Below, one piece after another: positions 28,464-38,360 of a stretch of DNA of 64,000 bases. The notes beneath the pieces are model-generated. The model did no database searches, was not told where the DNA came from, and was given only the letters and a program-made list of their open reading frames with translations. The stretch's first letter is position 1; each line of letters starts with the position of its first letter. Source of the DNA: Staphylococcus lutrae (lineage in GTDB: Bacteria; Bacillota; Bacilli; Staphylococcales; Staphylococcaceae); NCBI RefSeq assembly GCF_002101335.1, contig NZ_CP020773.1, positions 682,001 to 746,000 of the forward strand, in the 5' to 3' direction. Both the position numbers and the translations under genes were made by a program.

Positions 28464-29240
28464 CTACTTGTATAAATCTTTTCTGATATCATCTTTTTTA
28501 ATTCCGTATGTTTTATAATACTTTTCCATACGTTGCGCAATTTTACTCGGCCAATCTATGTCGCTCGCATATTGATGCGTCGCTGGACTTTTTGGATTCC
28601 ATCGCATTTGATATAAACTTAACTGACCTTGCTCAAAATATTGCGCTCTAATGAATTTTGCACCACCCATAATCGCTTTATCTGGTGAATCCCAATCGGC
28701 TTGTTGTGCATAACTTGTTCCCGTTTTTATCGCATTGCTGTCAAATGCACCAATTCCAAAGAAGTTGTAATAATGCTGCTTTCCACTGCGAATCCCTTTA
28801 GCCAATTCAGAATGCCCATCAGCTGTCTCGAGTAAAGCATGGCTCACTAAATAAATAACATTCACTTCATATTGATCTTGGGCTGCTAAAAATGTTTTAC
28901 CACGCCCTTCTAAAATCCCTTTCCCTTTCAACATCGCATTGACTTCTGCTTCTGACATTTCAACGCGTTCAGAAAGGTCCATATACATCAAATCAGAATC
29001 ATCTCGATTGATTTGCATCGCTCGCTTGACTTCCATTTGAGAGGCACTAACGAAACGATTGTCTTGCGATTTTGTATGTAATGCTTCACCGTGTGTTTGC
29101 ATGGCAACAGCTTCATCAAACGTATGCGTTTTATCATTTTTAAAGAGAGATGTCTCATTGACCAAAAACAAAATCGTAAATAGCACAATTAACAAAAAAA
29201 TAATGACTTTTAACGGTTTGATTTGACGCGATCGTTTCAT
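28464..29240 (-). CDS. sagA: Membrane-anchored N-acetylglucosaminidase (SagA-type)
   Basis: 258 aa with an N-terminal membrane anchor (residues 11-28) and an extracellular glucosaminidase (GH73-like) domain. The catalytic Glu is expected at E138 in LVSHALLETADGHSELAKGI, followed by YNFFGIGAFDSNA and a C-terminal YASDIDWPSKIAQRM. It cleaves GlcNAc-MurNAc bonds in peptidoglycan, trimming glycan strands. Good AAGGAG site. Cotranscribed with the 81-aa membrane protein before it. The choice of SagA rather than SagB or ScaH rests on size and on remembered gene order in S. aureus. Confidence 0.82.
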   Translation of the reverse strand: MKRSRQIKPLKVIIFLLIVLFTILFLVNETSLFKNDKTHTFDEAVAMQTHGEALHTKSQDNRFVSASQMEVKRAMQINRDDSDLMYMDLSERVEMSEAEVNAMLKGKGILEGRGKTFLAAQDQYEVNVIYLVSHALLETADGHSELAKGIRSGKQHYYNFFGIGAFDSNAIKTGTSYAQQADWDSPDKAIMGGAKFIRAQYFEQGQLSLYQMRWNPKSPATHQYASDIDWPSKIAQRMEKYYKTYGIKKDDIRKDLYK

Positions 29241-29263
29241 TCGACAAACTCCTTTTTAATCAA

Positions 29264-29509
29264 TCATGAACGGGACAGATAAATCATCGTAATGATTACA
29301 CAAAGTACAATCAAGTATGCCACATTCACTATTATTTTAAGTACACGCTTTCCTCGAAACAACATATTAAATAAAATAAGACTAAGTCCTAAAGAGATTA
29401 AAAAGCAAACCAGTGCCATCCAAGCACTTACAAAAAACAATAAAGCAAGCCCTAAAAGTAAAAAGGCATTAGATATCACACCGATGATTTTAATTTTTTT
29501 TGTATCCAT
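29264..29509 (-). CDS. Small membrane protein upstream of sagA
   Basis: 81 aa with three hydrophobic segments (about 9-27, 29-47, 56-77). No family recognised. It ends 23 nt before sagA, so it is the first gene of the sagA unit; a role with the glucosaminidase is possible but not shown. Confidence 0.7.
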   Translation of the reverse strand: MDTKKIKIIGVISNAFLLLGLALLFFVSAWMALVCFLISLGLSLILFNMLFRGKRVLKIIVNVAYLIVLCVIITMIYLSRS

Positions 29510-29682
29510 TTTCCCACCTCTTTCATACCTGTATTATTTTATCATGAATCATTTATAACTGCGATGCCCCTTTTTAATATGCCGATTACCGTCAGCTGAT
29601 TTTTGTATTGCATTTTCAAGTGGTGTTGAATCCATCCACTCAGTACGCATATTTCAACACAGCAACACCGGGATATAAAAAT

Positions 29683-29719
29683 GGACATGTGAAAAATCAA
29701 CATCATTCTTCACATGTCC
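29683..29719 (-). terminator. Intrinsic terminator of the fdhA operon
   Basis: GGACATGTGAA pairs perfectly with TTCACATGTCC across 15 nt; the minus strand continues ATTTTTATA. Confidence 0.8.
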
Positions 29720-29758
29720 GATTCATATCAACACATCTTTTATGAGACGGTCGCTATT

Positions 29759-30226
29759 CTATTCGCGTGACATCCCCTTCAACATATTTAAAAAGTATGT
29801 CAAACTACGATTCATCTCCTCATCCTTCAGCACACGCATCAAACCTGTGACTGATGTTCGTGCATTTGGACTCGCTTGATTGGCTACGCGCAAGCCTTGA
29901 TTCACTTTGTTTAACAATATGCGCAACTCGTCTATTTGCAAATCTCCTAACAAAAAGAAAAGTTGGCCCATATTATGAATCGCACCTGCATATTGTGCTT
30001 TATTTAACTCCGTTGTCATCTTTTCTGTAATGACACCTCGTTGCTTCACTGCTGCAGTCAATGCATCTAAAATTTTCGCATCATCTAATGTGCGAATCAA
30101 ATCAATCGCCTTTAATAGGCTATCTTTATTTTCTGCAATGGCATCTGTCACCTGTGCGATATTTTCTGCTTTAATTTCCGCTTCAGACTTTTGGATGCGT
30201 TTAATTTTCGATATACGTTCAGCCAT
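29759..30226 (-). CDS. DUF1641 formate dehydrogenase-associated protein
   Basis: 155 aa, helical and charged, DUF1641 (B. subtilis YrhD type). The motif IHNMGQLFFLLGDLQIDEL is recognisable. Its start overlaps the fdhA stop (TAATG), with AGGTGATG as ribosome site, so it is translationally coupled to fdhA. Members of the family always accompany formate-dehydrogenase-like catalytic subunits; the exact role is unknown. Confidence 0.85.
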   Translation of the reverse strand: MAERISKIKRIQKSEAEIKAENIAQVTDAIAENKDSLLKAIDLIRTLDDAKILDALTAAVKQRGVITEKMTTELNKAQYAGAIHNMGQLFFLLGDLQIDELRILLNKVNQGLRVANQASPNARTSVTGLMRVLKDEEMNRSLTYFLNMLKGMSRE

Positions 30227-33162
30227 TATTTCATCACCTGATCCCCAGGGAAGACATAATCAGGTCTTGCCCATTTTTTATCTACGCGCACACTGTACTG
30301 TGGATTTCTCGTTTGGTTACGGAAGTTTGTAGGATTCAAGGGTGACTTTCCACGTTGACTGAGTACTTCCATACGACACGTTGTTGATTTATATGCTGGC
30401 GTATGCGTTTCCGGGTCCGTCACACTACTTGTTAAATAATTGATTGCTGCTTCACTGTTATCATTTAAAGGTAAGTAAATTTGTTTACCAACAACGCGAT
30501 CAGTGACATGGACGTGCATCGTTGCTTCGCCTTGTTCGGAAATCAATTTTACTGCCGCTCCTTCATGAATACCACGTTCTTCCGCTAATTCAGGAGAAAC
30601 TTCCACAAAAGCAGTAGGCATTTTATATTGTAAACCTGGCACTTTATACGTCATGTTTCCTTCATGGAAATGTTCAAGCACACGTCCATTGTTGACATGT
30701 AAATCATACGTTTCATTCGTTTTATAAAAGTTTTTAAAATCTAGCGCATAAAATTTTGCTTTACCGTTGTCAAAATTAAAACGCTCGGTAAACAATAACG
30801 GTGAGTCTGTACCATCTGCAGCAACTGGCCATTGTAAACTATTGTAACCTTCTAAACGATGATATTTTACGCCCGCAAACATCGGTGTTAAATCAGATGC
30901 TTCATCCATAATTTCTGCTGGATGCGTATAGCCCCAATCAAACCCTAGTGCTTTAGCAAGCATTTGTGTGATTTGCCAGTCAGGTTTTGAGTTTCCAAGT
31001 GGCTTCAATACTTGATACAATCGTTGGAAACGACGTTCGGTATTCGTAAATGTGCCGTCTTTTTCCAATGATGGACTTGCCGGTAAAACGACATCCGCAT
31101 ATTCAGCTGTAAAAGTAAGAAACTCATCCTGTACAACGAGAAAGTCTACTTTTTCTAATGCGGCTTGGACATAATTGATATTGGAATCCACAATGCCGGT
31201 ATCTTCACCTAAAATAAACAAGCTGTGTAAATCTCCCGCATGAATGTGATCCATCATCTGATGGTTATCGTAACCCGGATGGCTCGGTAATTTCACACCC
31301 CAAGTGGCTTCATAACGACCACGCGCCTCATCATCCGCTACGCCTTGGTATCCTGGTAATTTATCAGGCATGCTTCCAAAATCAGAGCATCCTTGTACAT
31401 TATTATGTCCACGCAATGGGTAAGAACCCGCGCCTGGTTTCATATAATTTCCTGTTGCCAATAATAAATTCGAAATCGCTGTACTTGTATCAGAACCTGT
31501 TTCTTGTTGTGTCACACCCATGGCCCAACAAATCGACACTGAATTGACAGAGACAATTTCTTTTGCAAGTTGGATTAAACGTTCTTTAGCAATGCCTGTA
31601 TGCGTCTCTGCAAACTCCATCGTATAAGGTTCAAGGGATTGATAATAATCATCAAAATGGTCAACCCATTCGTCAATAAAGGCTTTTGCGTGCCAACCTT
31701 GATCAATAATATATTTCGTGACAGCAGATAACCAAACTAAATCCGTACCTGGATAAGGTTGATAAAATTCATCTGCACGTTGCGCCATTTCATGTTTACG
31801 AATATCAAACACATGCAGTTTTTGACCGAACAACTTGTGTGACCGTTTTATTCGTGAGGCGATGACAGGATGCGCTTCTGCTGTGTTCGTCCCAATTGTA
31901 ATGACCATTTCCGCGTTGCCGATGTCTTCTATTGATCCTGAATCCCCACCATGTCCAACCGTGCGAAATAATCCTTTAGTCGCCGGCGCTTGACAATATC
32001 TCGAACAGTTATCAATATTGTTCGTGCCAATCACTTGACGGGCAAGCTTTTGCATTAAGTAAGATTCTTCATTTGTCGCTTTTGAAGATGAAATAAAGGC
32101 CAGTGCGTCTGGGCCATGCTGATCTTTAATTGCTTGCATACGTCCAGCCACGTATTGAATCGCTTCATCCCATTCTACTTCTTCAAAATGATCACTGCGA
32201 CGGATAAGCGGTTGTGTCAAACGTGCTTCAGAGTTGACGTAATCCCAACCGAATTTTCCTTTCACACAAGTAGAAATTTTGTTTGCTGGTGAATCATGCG
32301 AAGGTTGTACTTTTAAGATTTCGCGGTCTTTTGTCCAGACTTCAAAGCTACATCCCACACCACAATATGTGCACACCGTCTTCGTTTTCTTAATGCGCGT
32401 TTCACGCATTGCGGCTTCCGAATCCGATACAGCGAACAGTGGACCGTAACCCGTCTCCGCTTTCTTCGTTAAATCAATCATTGAAGCTAATGATCCTGGT
32501 GCTATATCCGTCATATAACCTACGTTGCCTACCATGTTATTTTCCATCATTGCGTTACATGGACATACTGTTGCACATTGGCCACAGCCGACACATGAAG
32601 AGTCATTAATTGAGACGTCGTTATCCCAAATGACACGTGGATGTTCACGCTCCCAATCAATCGATAACGTTTCATTGACTTGAACGTCTTGACACACTTC
32701 AACACAACGCCCACATAAAATACATTGATTCGGATCATAACGATAAAAAGGGCCGAAATCAACTTCATACGGTTTCGGTTGGTATTCATAAGTTTGATGC
32801 TCCAACCCCCATTGATCCATCGTATTATGAATTTCACAATTCCCATTATTATAATCACATACGGTACAGTAAAGTTGATGCTTTTGTAAAATGCGGTCTA
32901 GTGCTTCTTTTTGACTGTCTTTCGCGTCTTTAGTCGTGGTATTAACGACCATTGATTGCTCAATCGTTGTCCCACATGCACGTACAATCTTGCCATCCAC
33001 TTCTACTGCACAAGTGTCACAAGTTTGAATCGGTCCTAAAGATTCGTTATAACAAATCGATGGAACAAATGTACGTTTCTCTTTGATGAATTCGAGTAAA
33101 TTTTGACCAGGTTCTGCAAAGTACGTTTGGCCATCTAGCGTTACATTAAGTTGTTCTTGCAT
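30226..33162 (-). CDS. fdhA: NAD-type formate dehydrogenase, large molybdopterin subunit
   Basis: 978 aa, similar to B. subtilis YrhE. Domains in order: 2Fe-2S ferredoxin domain (Cys in [20 protein letters not shown], about 37-51), His/Cys cluster region ([15 protein letters not shown], about 98), two 4Fe-4S motifs ([12 protein letters not shown] and [12 protein letters not shown]), then the bis-MGD domain with its own cluster motif CTYCGVGC and the molybdenum-ligand Cys in [11 protein letters not shown], where other members may have Sec. Oxidises formate to CO2. It needs FdhD (3372-4169) for cofactor sulfuration. GGGGGG precedes the ATG. Upstream 164 nt to pcp hold its promoter. Confidence 0.94.
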   Translation of the reverse strand: MQEQLNVTLDGQTYFAEPGQNLLEFIKEKRTFVPSICYNESLGPIQTCDTCAVEVDGKIVRACGTTIEQSMVVNTTTKDAKDSQKEALDRILQKHQLYCTVCDYNNGNCEIHNTMDQWGLEHQTYEYQPKPYEVDFGPFYRYDPNQCILCGRCVEVCQDVQVNETLSIDWEREHPRVIWDNDVSINDSSCVGCGQCATVCPCNAMMENNMVGNVGYMTDIAPGSLASMIDLTKKAETGYGPLFAVSDSEAAMRETRIKKTKTVCTYCGVGCSFEVWTKDREILKVQPSHDSPANKISTCVKGKFGWDYVNSEARLTQPLIRRSDHFEEVEWDEAIQYVAGRMQAIKDQHGPDALAFISSSKATNEESYLMQKLARQVIGTNNIDNCSRYCQAPATKGLFRTVGHGGDSGSIEDIGNAEMVITIGTNTAEAHPVIASRIKRSHKLFGQKLHVFDIRKHEMAQRADEFYQPYPGTDLVWLSAVTKYIIDQGWHAKAFIDEWVDHFDDYYQSLEPYTMEFAETHTGIAKERLIQLAKEIVSVNSVSICWAMGVTQQETGSDTSTAISNLLLATGNYMKPGAGSYPLRGHNNVQGCSDFGSMPDKLPGYQGVADDEARGRYEATWGVKLPSHPGYDNHQMMDHIHAGDLHSLFILGEDTGIVDSNINYVQAALEKVDFLVVQDEFLTFTAEYADVVLPASPSLEKDGTFTNTERRFQRLYQVLKPLGNSKPDWQITQMLAKALGFDWGYTHPAEIMDEASDLTPMFAGVKYHRLEGYNSLQWPVAADGTDSPLLFTERFNFDNGKAKFYALDFKNFYKTNETYDLHVNNGRVLEHFHEGNMTYKVPGLQYKMPTAFVEVSPELAEERGIHEGAAVKLISEQGEATMHVHVTDRVVGKQIYLPLNDNSEAAINYLTSSVTDPETHTPAYKSTTCRMEVLSQRGKSPLNPTNFRNQTRNPQYSVRVDKKWARPDYVFPGDQVMK

Positions 33163-33326
33163 CCATATCCCCCCTATATTTTACTTTTACTCAGATGCCC
33201 GACATATGTAGTTACTTTTATTCTATACCTTCTAGCGATAAAAGTTAACTGATTTTAAGCCTATAAATCAATGATGCACCTTTCAACGAGAAAAAGCGGG
33301 TCACGTCACAATACATGGCATCATCA

Positions 33327-33968
33327 TTAGTGTGTCTCACCTTGAACAGCCGCAATATCTGTGTCGTAATCGAGGCATACTTTTATTGCAGTTAGCAAGC
33401 CGGTTACCATCATATCAATAGCCATCGACGGTTTCTCAGGCTTATTGACGACCTGAGCAGGCGCAAACGGAACATGAATAAATCCTGTTCTCATATGCGG
33501 GTAATGCGTTGCGGCTTCAAAAGCCAATTGATACATCATATGGTTGCATACGAATGTGCCGGCACTGTTAGATAATCGTGCCGGAATCCCTTTTGCACGT
33601 ATCGCTTCAACCATTCTTTTAACAGGTAATGATGTAAAATAAGCCGGTGCACCCGCTTGCTGAATAGGTTGATCAATCGGTTGTTGACCTTGATTGTCAG
33701 GAATTCTCGCATCATCAATGTTAATTGCGATTCGTTCCGGTGTGATTTCATAACGTCCTCCTGCTTGCCCGACTGCAATGACGACATCGTACGCAGTTTC
33801 TTTCAACTTTTCACGCACGACTACCATACATTGATGAAACACCGTCGGAACTTCCAACTTATCAATCGTATGCCCCTCTATCATATCAGGCAATTGTTCC
33901 ACCGCTTGTAATGCGGGATTTACACTTTCTCCACCAAAAGGATCAAATGCTGTGACTAACACTTTCAT
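33327..33968 (-). CDS. pcp: Pyrrolidone-carboxylate peptidase
   Basis: 213-aa cytosolic cysteine peptidase (family C15) that removes N-terminal pyroglutamate. Catalytic residues visible: E78 (PERIAINIDDARIPDN), C141 (SNSAGTFVCNHMMYQ) and H165 (TGFIHVPF). Good GAGGAGG site. It ends the DUF969-DUF979-pcp unit (21-nt gap), a common arrangement in Firmicutes suggesting that the two membrane proteins take up a peptide or 5-oxoproline compound; that link is inference. Confidence 0.94.
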   Translation of the reverse strand: MKVLVTAFDPFGGESVNPALQAVEQLPDMIEGHTIDKLEVPTVFHQCMVVVREKLKETAYDVVIAVGQAGGRYEITPERIAINIDDARIPDNQGQQPIDQPIQQAGAPAYFTSLPVKRMVEAIRAKGIPARLSNSAGTFVCNHMMYQLAFEAATHYPHMRTGFIHVPFAPAQVVNKPEKPSMAIDMMVTGLLTAIKVCLDYDTDIAAVQGETH

Positions 33969-33989
33969 GATTAAAACCTCCTCAGTTGA

Positions 33990-34916
33990 TTAAAATGCGA
34001 GTAGATACATTAACACGATATGCGCAACGATAAGAATGAATGCCATTGGCGCTTGTGCCTTAATGACACCTAATTCATCCTTCATTTCCAGCAACGCAAC
34101 AGGAAGTGTATTAAAATTTGCTGCCATAGGGGTTAACAACGTCCCACAAAAACCTCCAGTCATTGCTAATGCCCCAACGATCGCTGGATTCCCACCATTG
34201 GCGATGACAAAAGGAACGCCAATGCTCGCGGTGATCACCGTAAACGCAGCAAATGCATTACCCATTAACATTGTAAAAATAACCATGCCTAACACATAGG
34301 CAATCACACCGAGCAACGCATTATCTTGTGGTAAGAAGCCAGAAATCCCTTTAGAAATCGTTGTTCCCACCCCACTTACTGTAAACAAAATACCTAACGC
34401 TGCTAAAAATTGTGGCAGTATCCCCACAGTGCCAATTTGTTGAACAAGTCGATCACTATCGTACAAGCCTATTTTCACTTTTGGACGAAGGATGGCGTAT
34501 GCAACACCGAGTGCAACTAAAGACGAGAGACCTATACCAATCGCTCCACCTAACGGCGTCCAAGTTGAGATGATGACTGCGACAACTGCTAATACAAGTG
34601 CTGGAATAAAGAGTAAGTTCCCAAAGCGTGAAGCATGTGTGATCTCCTCTCGATGTTCGACATCGACGACTTTCCCTAACCGTACGTTTTTTGTAAACGT
34701 CAACAGTCCCATCAATAATACGAGTAAACCATTGATTACAGCTGGGATAACGGGACCTGCTATAAACAAAATGCCTAATATCAGCCAAAAAAGTGCGCTG
34801 CCCATCCTTTTCTCATTTGCTGATTGACGAAATACACGCCAAGCCGTATAAAGCAATTGTAGCCCGATACACACATAAAAAATTTCCAAAATTTGGTTAA
34901 TCGTTTGTTGTGTCAT
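33990..34916 (-). CDS. DUF979 membrane protein
   Basis: 308 aa with about nine to ten hydrophobic segments; start ATG 34916 after AAAGGAG, overlapping the end of the DUF969 gene. Conserved features GSALFWLILGILFIAG, TVSGVGTTISKGISGFLPQD and AMTGGFCGTLLTPMAANFNT identify DUF979. Probably the second half of a two-part transporter with DUF969. Confidence 0.85.
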   Translation of the reverse strand: MTQQTINQILEIFYVCIGLQLLYTAWRVFRQSANEKRMGSALFWLILGILFIAGPVIPAVINGLLVLLMGLLTFTKNVRLGKVVDVEHREEITHASRFGNLLFIPALVLAVVAVIISTWTPLGGAIGIGLSSLVALGVAYAILRPKVKIGLYDSDRLVQQIGTVGILPQFLAALGILFTVSGVGTTISKGISGFLPQDNALLGVIAYVLGMVIFTMLMGNAFAAFTVITASIGVPFVIANGGNPAIVGALAMTGGFCGTLLTPMAANFNTLPVALLEMKDELGVIKAQAPMAFILIVAHIVLMYLLAF

Positions 34917-35604
34917 CTTGTGTTGCTCCTTTCTTTCCATACTTGCGATTCATTTTCCGATCAAACATCCTATTTTGTATGATTCCCACAATGAGTACGA
35001 TCACTGCAATCGGTGCAGAATAAATTGCGATTTCAACCGCCTTGACTTCCATATGTAAAGATTGAAATGTTGCAACAATTAATAGGACACCGGATGCGCC
35101 AACAAATAAATTTTGCCCAAAAAAGTTACCAAAATTTTCCATTGCAGCGATGTGTGCTTTCAGTTTTTCTTCGTCCTCATGATCAATATTTCGTTGATAT
35201 TTCGTCTTAGCCGCCGCTTGTACCATCGGATTCATGAGTGGGCGTACAAATTGTGGATGCCCTCCAATACGAATCGATGCCAATCCTGCGATTTCTCTGA
35301 TGAACAAATACACGGTCATGATACGCCCGGCCGTCACCCCTTGTATTCGATTTATAAGACGTGTCGCCTGTGTTTTCAAACCGAATCGTTCAAGCATGCC
35401 GATCATAGGTAACGTTAAAATAAAGAGTGACACCATTCGATTATCAACAAACGCTTTCCCTAATGTTTCCAATATGGTGATGACACTCATATGAGAGACA
35501 AGCCCTGTCACAACAGCAGCAATCAGCACTGTACCGATTGTATCCCATTTAAAATAGAAACCTAGAACAATAATAAGAATGCCTACCAGTTTTAGCCATT
35601 CCAT
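34897..35604 (-). CDS. DUF969 membrane protein
   Basis: 235 aa with several membrane segments; motif ERFGLKTQATRLINRIQGV and GGHPQFVRPLMNPMVQAAA are typical of DUF969. AAGGAGGGG precedes the start. First gene of the unit with DUF979 and pcp; its 3' end overlaps the next gene by 20 nt. Confidence 0.85.
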   Translation of the reverse strand: MEWLKLVGILIIVLGFYFKWDTIGTVLIAAVVTGLVSHMSVITILETLGKAFVDNRMVSLFILTLPMIGMLERFGLKTQATRLINRIQGVTAGRIMTVYLFIREIAGLASIRIGGHPQFVRPLMNPMVQAAAKTKYQRNIDHEDEEKLKAHIAAMENFGNFFGQNLFVGASGVLLIVATFQSLHMEVKAVEIAIYSAPIAVIVLIVGIIQNRMFDRKMNRKYGKKGATQDDTTND

Positions 35605-35815
35605 AAAACCCCTCCTTTTGTTGTCAACGGTTAATTATAATTTACACTTTAATGAAGATGCTTTCAAATCACTGTGTTAACCGCTGACATCTGAGGACAA
35701 GTGCTTTCCATCATGTTGAATTGCGTCGTCACCTTAAATGGTTGCAAACCATTTAAACGGATGGCCATGATGAAATGTTTCTCTCAATTTTTTTCCTAAA
35801 AACGCTAAAATAAAA

Positions 35816-35863
35816 TCGCCTTTTAACCGTGCGTACACAAATACGTCACACATTAAAAGGCGA
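35816..35863 (-). terminator. Intrinsic terminator after the LCP gene
   Basis: TCGCCTTTTAA and TTAAAAGGCGA form an 11-bp stem; the minus strand continues with a T-rich stretch. Confidence 0.75.
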
Positions 35864-35896
35864 AATGCATCGCGTCTATTTCATTTTTTCGCTAAC

Positions 35897-36850
35897 CTAT
35901 AGCGCTAAATTTTGTTTAAATAACTGTGTTAATGATTGCTTTTGCGCCTCGTCAGGTACAAAGTAATAAAGTCCATCCTCTTGAATGCCTCCCGTACCTT
36001 GCATTTGATGACGATTCACGTTATCATTCGCATCACTGTAACGGCTGCGAATTTGGTTTAATTCACCAATCGTTAAATCGGTTTTAACATTTTTACTCAA
36101 TTGATTCATCAATGCATTAAAACTTGTAATTGATGAAATACCTGTTAACTGATTGGCCAACCCTTGAAGCACTAGCTGTTGTCTCTCTTGTCTACCAAAA
36201 TCGTCACCAGCTCCCGTTTCTTTACGACTACGAATAAATGTCATCGCAGTTTCACCATCAAGATGAATTTTTTGACCTTTTGTGAACGCATGACCGCCAG
36301 CATTAAAAGTTGCATTACTGATCACGTCAATACCTCCAACTGTATCAATCGTCTCTCTCAAACCATCCATATTCACTGTCGCATAGTGGTCAATTGGCAC
36401 GCCCATTAATTTTTCAATCGATTTTACAGCCATATCAGGCCCGCCATAAGCGTAGGCATGGTTAATTTTTTCAGTTGTGCCACGTCCAACAATCTCTGCT
36501 TGAGTATCGCGAGGAATACTGATCATTTCAGTCGTTTTCTTTTTCGGATTAACAGATAAAATCATAATCGTATCACTTCTAGCGCCATCCCCTTGGCTAG
36601 CACGTTGCACATCTGAATCCACGCCGAACAATGCAATTGAAAAAGGCTCTCCTTTGCTTAAATCAACATTGCTTGTTCTCAAGTTAGAATGCTTTCTATC
36701 TAGCGGATCATGAATCGCATCGCCCACTGAAAAAACTTTATATGCAAGATAGCCTGTCGCAATCAACGCTAAAACAAATAAAATGCCAATTACCCATAAT
36801 AAAAATCTCACGACTGGATTTTTACGTTTTTTTGTTCTTTTATATTCCAA
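35897..36850 (-). CDS. lcpC: LytR-CpsA-Psr (LCP) family glycopolymer ligase
   Basis: 317 aa from TTG 36850, which has GAAGTGATC upstream; ATG 36913 lacks a ribosome site. Short basic cytoplasmic tail (KRTKKRK), one membrane helix (residues 13-35), extracellular LCP domain with ALFGVDSD, ARSDTIMILSVNP, EMISIPRDTQAEI, KINHAYAYGG, FIRSRKETGAGDDFGRQERQ. The Arg/Asp residues of these motifs bind the polyprenyl-pyrophosphate. LCP enzymes attach wall teichoic acid or capsule to peptidoglycan. The name lcpC rests on remembered synteny next to fdhA and suhB in S. aureus. Confidence 0.85.
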   Translation of the reverse strand: MEYKRTKKRKNPVVRFLLWVIGILFVLALIATGYLAYKVFSVGDAIHDPLDRKHSNLRTSNVDLSKGEPFSIALFGVDSDVQRASQGDGARSDTIMILSVNPKKKTTEMISIPRDTQAEIVGRGTTEKINHAYAYGGPDMAVKSIEKLMGVPIDHYATVNMDGLRETIDTVGGIDVISNATFNAGGHAFTKGQKIHLDGETAMTFIRSRKETGAGDDFGRQERQQLVLQGLANQLTGISSITSFNALMNQLSKNVKTDLTIGELNQIRSRYSDANDNVNRHQMQGTGGIQEDGLYYFVPDEAQKQSLTQLFKQNLAL

Positions 36851-36962
36851 GAGATCACTTCTTTCCTTTATGAAATGGCCAAGTGATGACACGATTGTAT
36901 CCGCTTGACTCATTACATGCTATTTTATCGCAAAGTTTTTTATCAGCAATCAGACTTTAGAC

Positions 36963-37763
36963 TCAGCACTCCTTTTGATACCCTCCATTTGATAACAAGA
37001 TGCTTAAAATCTCTTCGTAGCACCCTGGATTACTTATAATAAATGGCCCTCCACGTGTAAAGTCTATCGGCTGTTGATGAAAATCAGTCATCTTCAAACC
37101 CAACACTTCTGCAAATAAAAATTGGGCGGCAATATCCCAAGGTTTCGCGTTCGTATGAATGTGCGCACCAAATTGGCCTGTGATTACGCGCGCTGAATCT
37201 AACCCACATGCCCCTATTAATCGATATGCAAAAGAGGCATCTAACAAATCTTGTACGGTTCGTGTATTCATGACTCGGTTATTAAATGAAATGATTTTTT
37301 CTTTCAATGGTGTACGTACAATCGGTTCTAGCATGGTGTCGTTCACAAATGCACCTTTTCCTTTTACAGCACGATACAGCTTTTGACGTGTATAATCAAA
37401 AATATAAGATAGTTGTGGGATGCCTTGTACAAAATAAGCAATAATCATGCAAAAATCATCGTGTTGCTTCACTAAATTTGCAGTACCATCAATCGGATCA
37501 ATTAACCACGTATGACCTGTTTTTAGATGCGCCGTCTCATGATGCGCCTCTTCTCCATACAACTGATGCGTGGGATAATGCATTTGTAAAAACTGGGCAA
37601 AACGCGCCTCTACTGTACGATCCACATTAGTGACGAGATCAAACCGATTTAATTTTGTTTCTGTTTTCATATGGGTCATGAGTGTAGGTAACGCATGGGC
37701 AATTTGACGTATCCATTGTTGAACATGTTGATCGATGTGTTCGCGTTCTGACTCAGTTAGCAT
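36963..37763 (-). CDS. Inositol monophosphatase-family protein
   Basis: 266 aa from ATG 37763 after AGAGGTGAGG. Metal-binding signatures: LYGEEAHHE (first Glu), WLIDPIDGTANLV (the DPIDGT motif, about residue 80), and the C-terminal AKPWDIAAQFLFAEVLG with WD. Mg2+-dependent phosphatase; substrate could be inositol phosphate, a sugar phosphate or a nucleotide. The S. aureus counterpart is sometimes called suhB. Transcribed toward lcpC with a 112-nt gap. Confidence 0.88.
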   Translation of the reverse strand: MLTESEREHIDQHVQQWIRQIAHALPTLMTHMKTETKLNRFDLVTNVDRTVEARFAQFLQMHYPTHQLYGEEAHHETAHLKTGHTWLIDPIDGTANLVKQHDDFCMIIAYFVQGIPQLSYIFDYTRQKLYRAVKGKGAFVNDTMLEPIVRTPLKEKIISFNNRVMNTRTVQDLLDASFAYRLIGACGLDSARVITGQFGAHIHTNAKPWDIAAQFLFAEVLGLKMTDFHQQPIDFTRGGPFIISNPGCYEEILSILLSNGGYQKEC

Positions 37764-38035
37764 GTGCCTCACCTCTTCTGTTGTGTTATTTCTATTATAC
37801 AAAAGTCATCGTGATACAAACAGAATTTTTCAACATATGTCATTCTCTTTGATAACGTGACTGTCGTCAAACCGTGTTCATGTCAATGTTGAGTCATAGT
37901 CTTGTATCACAGCACAACGTATGACACGGCTATTTCACTGCGCATACGTTGCACTGTTTTATATTCCCCTCTTCATTATTCATATGACTTAGAATTCATC
38001 GACCTTAAGCACGTCAATCATCGTATTGATGACAT

Positions 38036-38200
38036 AATAAAACACCGGCTGGCATCAACCAACCGGTATAGAAAGGAAAGTAAGTAATAAATATTGAAGA
38101 TGTTAAACTAGAATCAGTACAACTGATTATCCAAACTTTACTATCGATAAGATAGCTACCCCTTTATTTGAATAGATTTTGTACCATCTCCCTAGTAGCT
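38036..38200 (-). ncRNA. rsaI: Small regulatory RNA RsaI (RsaOG)
   Basis: A minus-strand transcript of about 165 nt is framed by a good promoter (TTACAT 38235-38230, 17 nt, extended -10 TGTTATAGT with TATAGT at 38212-38207) and a terminator (ACCGGTTGG pairing with CCAGCCGGT, 38067-38044, then GTTTTATT). It is non-coding and contains AATCAGTtgtACTGATT, CTATCTTATCGATAG and G-rich AAAGGGGTAGC and AGGGAGATGG segments. A cre overlaps the -35. S. aureus RsaI is a CcpA-repressed sRNA of similar size that I recall lying next to the inositol-phosphatase gene. Identification is by position, regulation and features, not by alignment. Confidence 0.75.
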
Positions 38201-38230
38201 AAATACACTATAACATATTTTTGTCCATTA

Positions 38231-38244
38231 TGTAAGCGTTTTCT
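38231..38244 (+). promoter_or_regulatory. cre overlapping the rsaI promoter
   Basis: TGTAAGCGTTTTCT matches the CcpA consensus at 13 of 14 positions (last base differs) and covers the -35 hexamer of the minus-strand RNA, as expected for repression. Confidence 0.7.
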
Positions 38245-38360
38245 AAAATTTTTGTGAACTTTTTATTTACATTTTTCACTTTGACCATCCCTGTCATTGT
38301 AAACATCATTTATATCAACCTGTGCTATAATGAAATTAACTTGACAAAGGAGGGGTGCGC

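Noticed and set aside
30226..33162. Selenocysteine codon in fdhA
   Set aside because: The molybdenum-ligand position reads Cys (DNCSRYCQ) and no in-frame TGA occurs.
37902..38087. 61-codon plus-strand ORF and a shorter 23-codon hydrophobic ORF opposite rsaI
   Set aside because: Neither has a ribosome site; the region is better explained as the 3' end of the rsaI RNA on the other strand. A type I toxin was considered but the peptide does not resemble known families.
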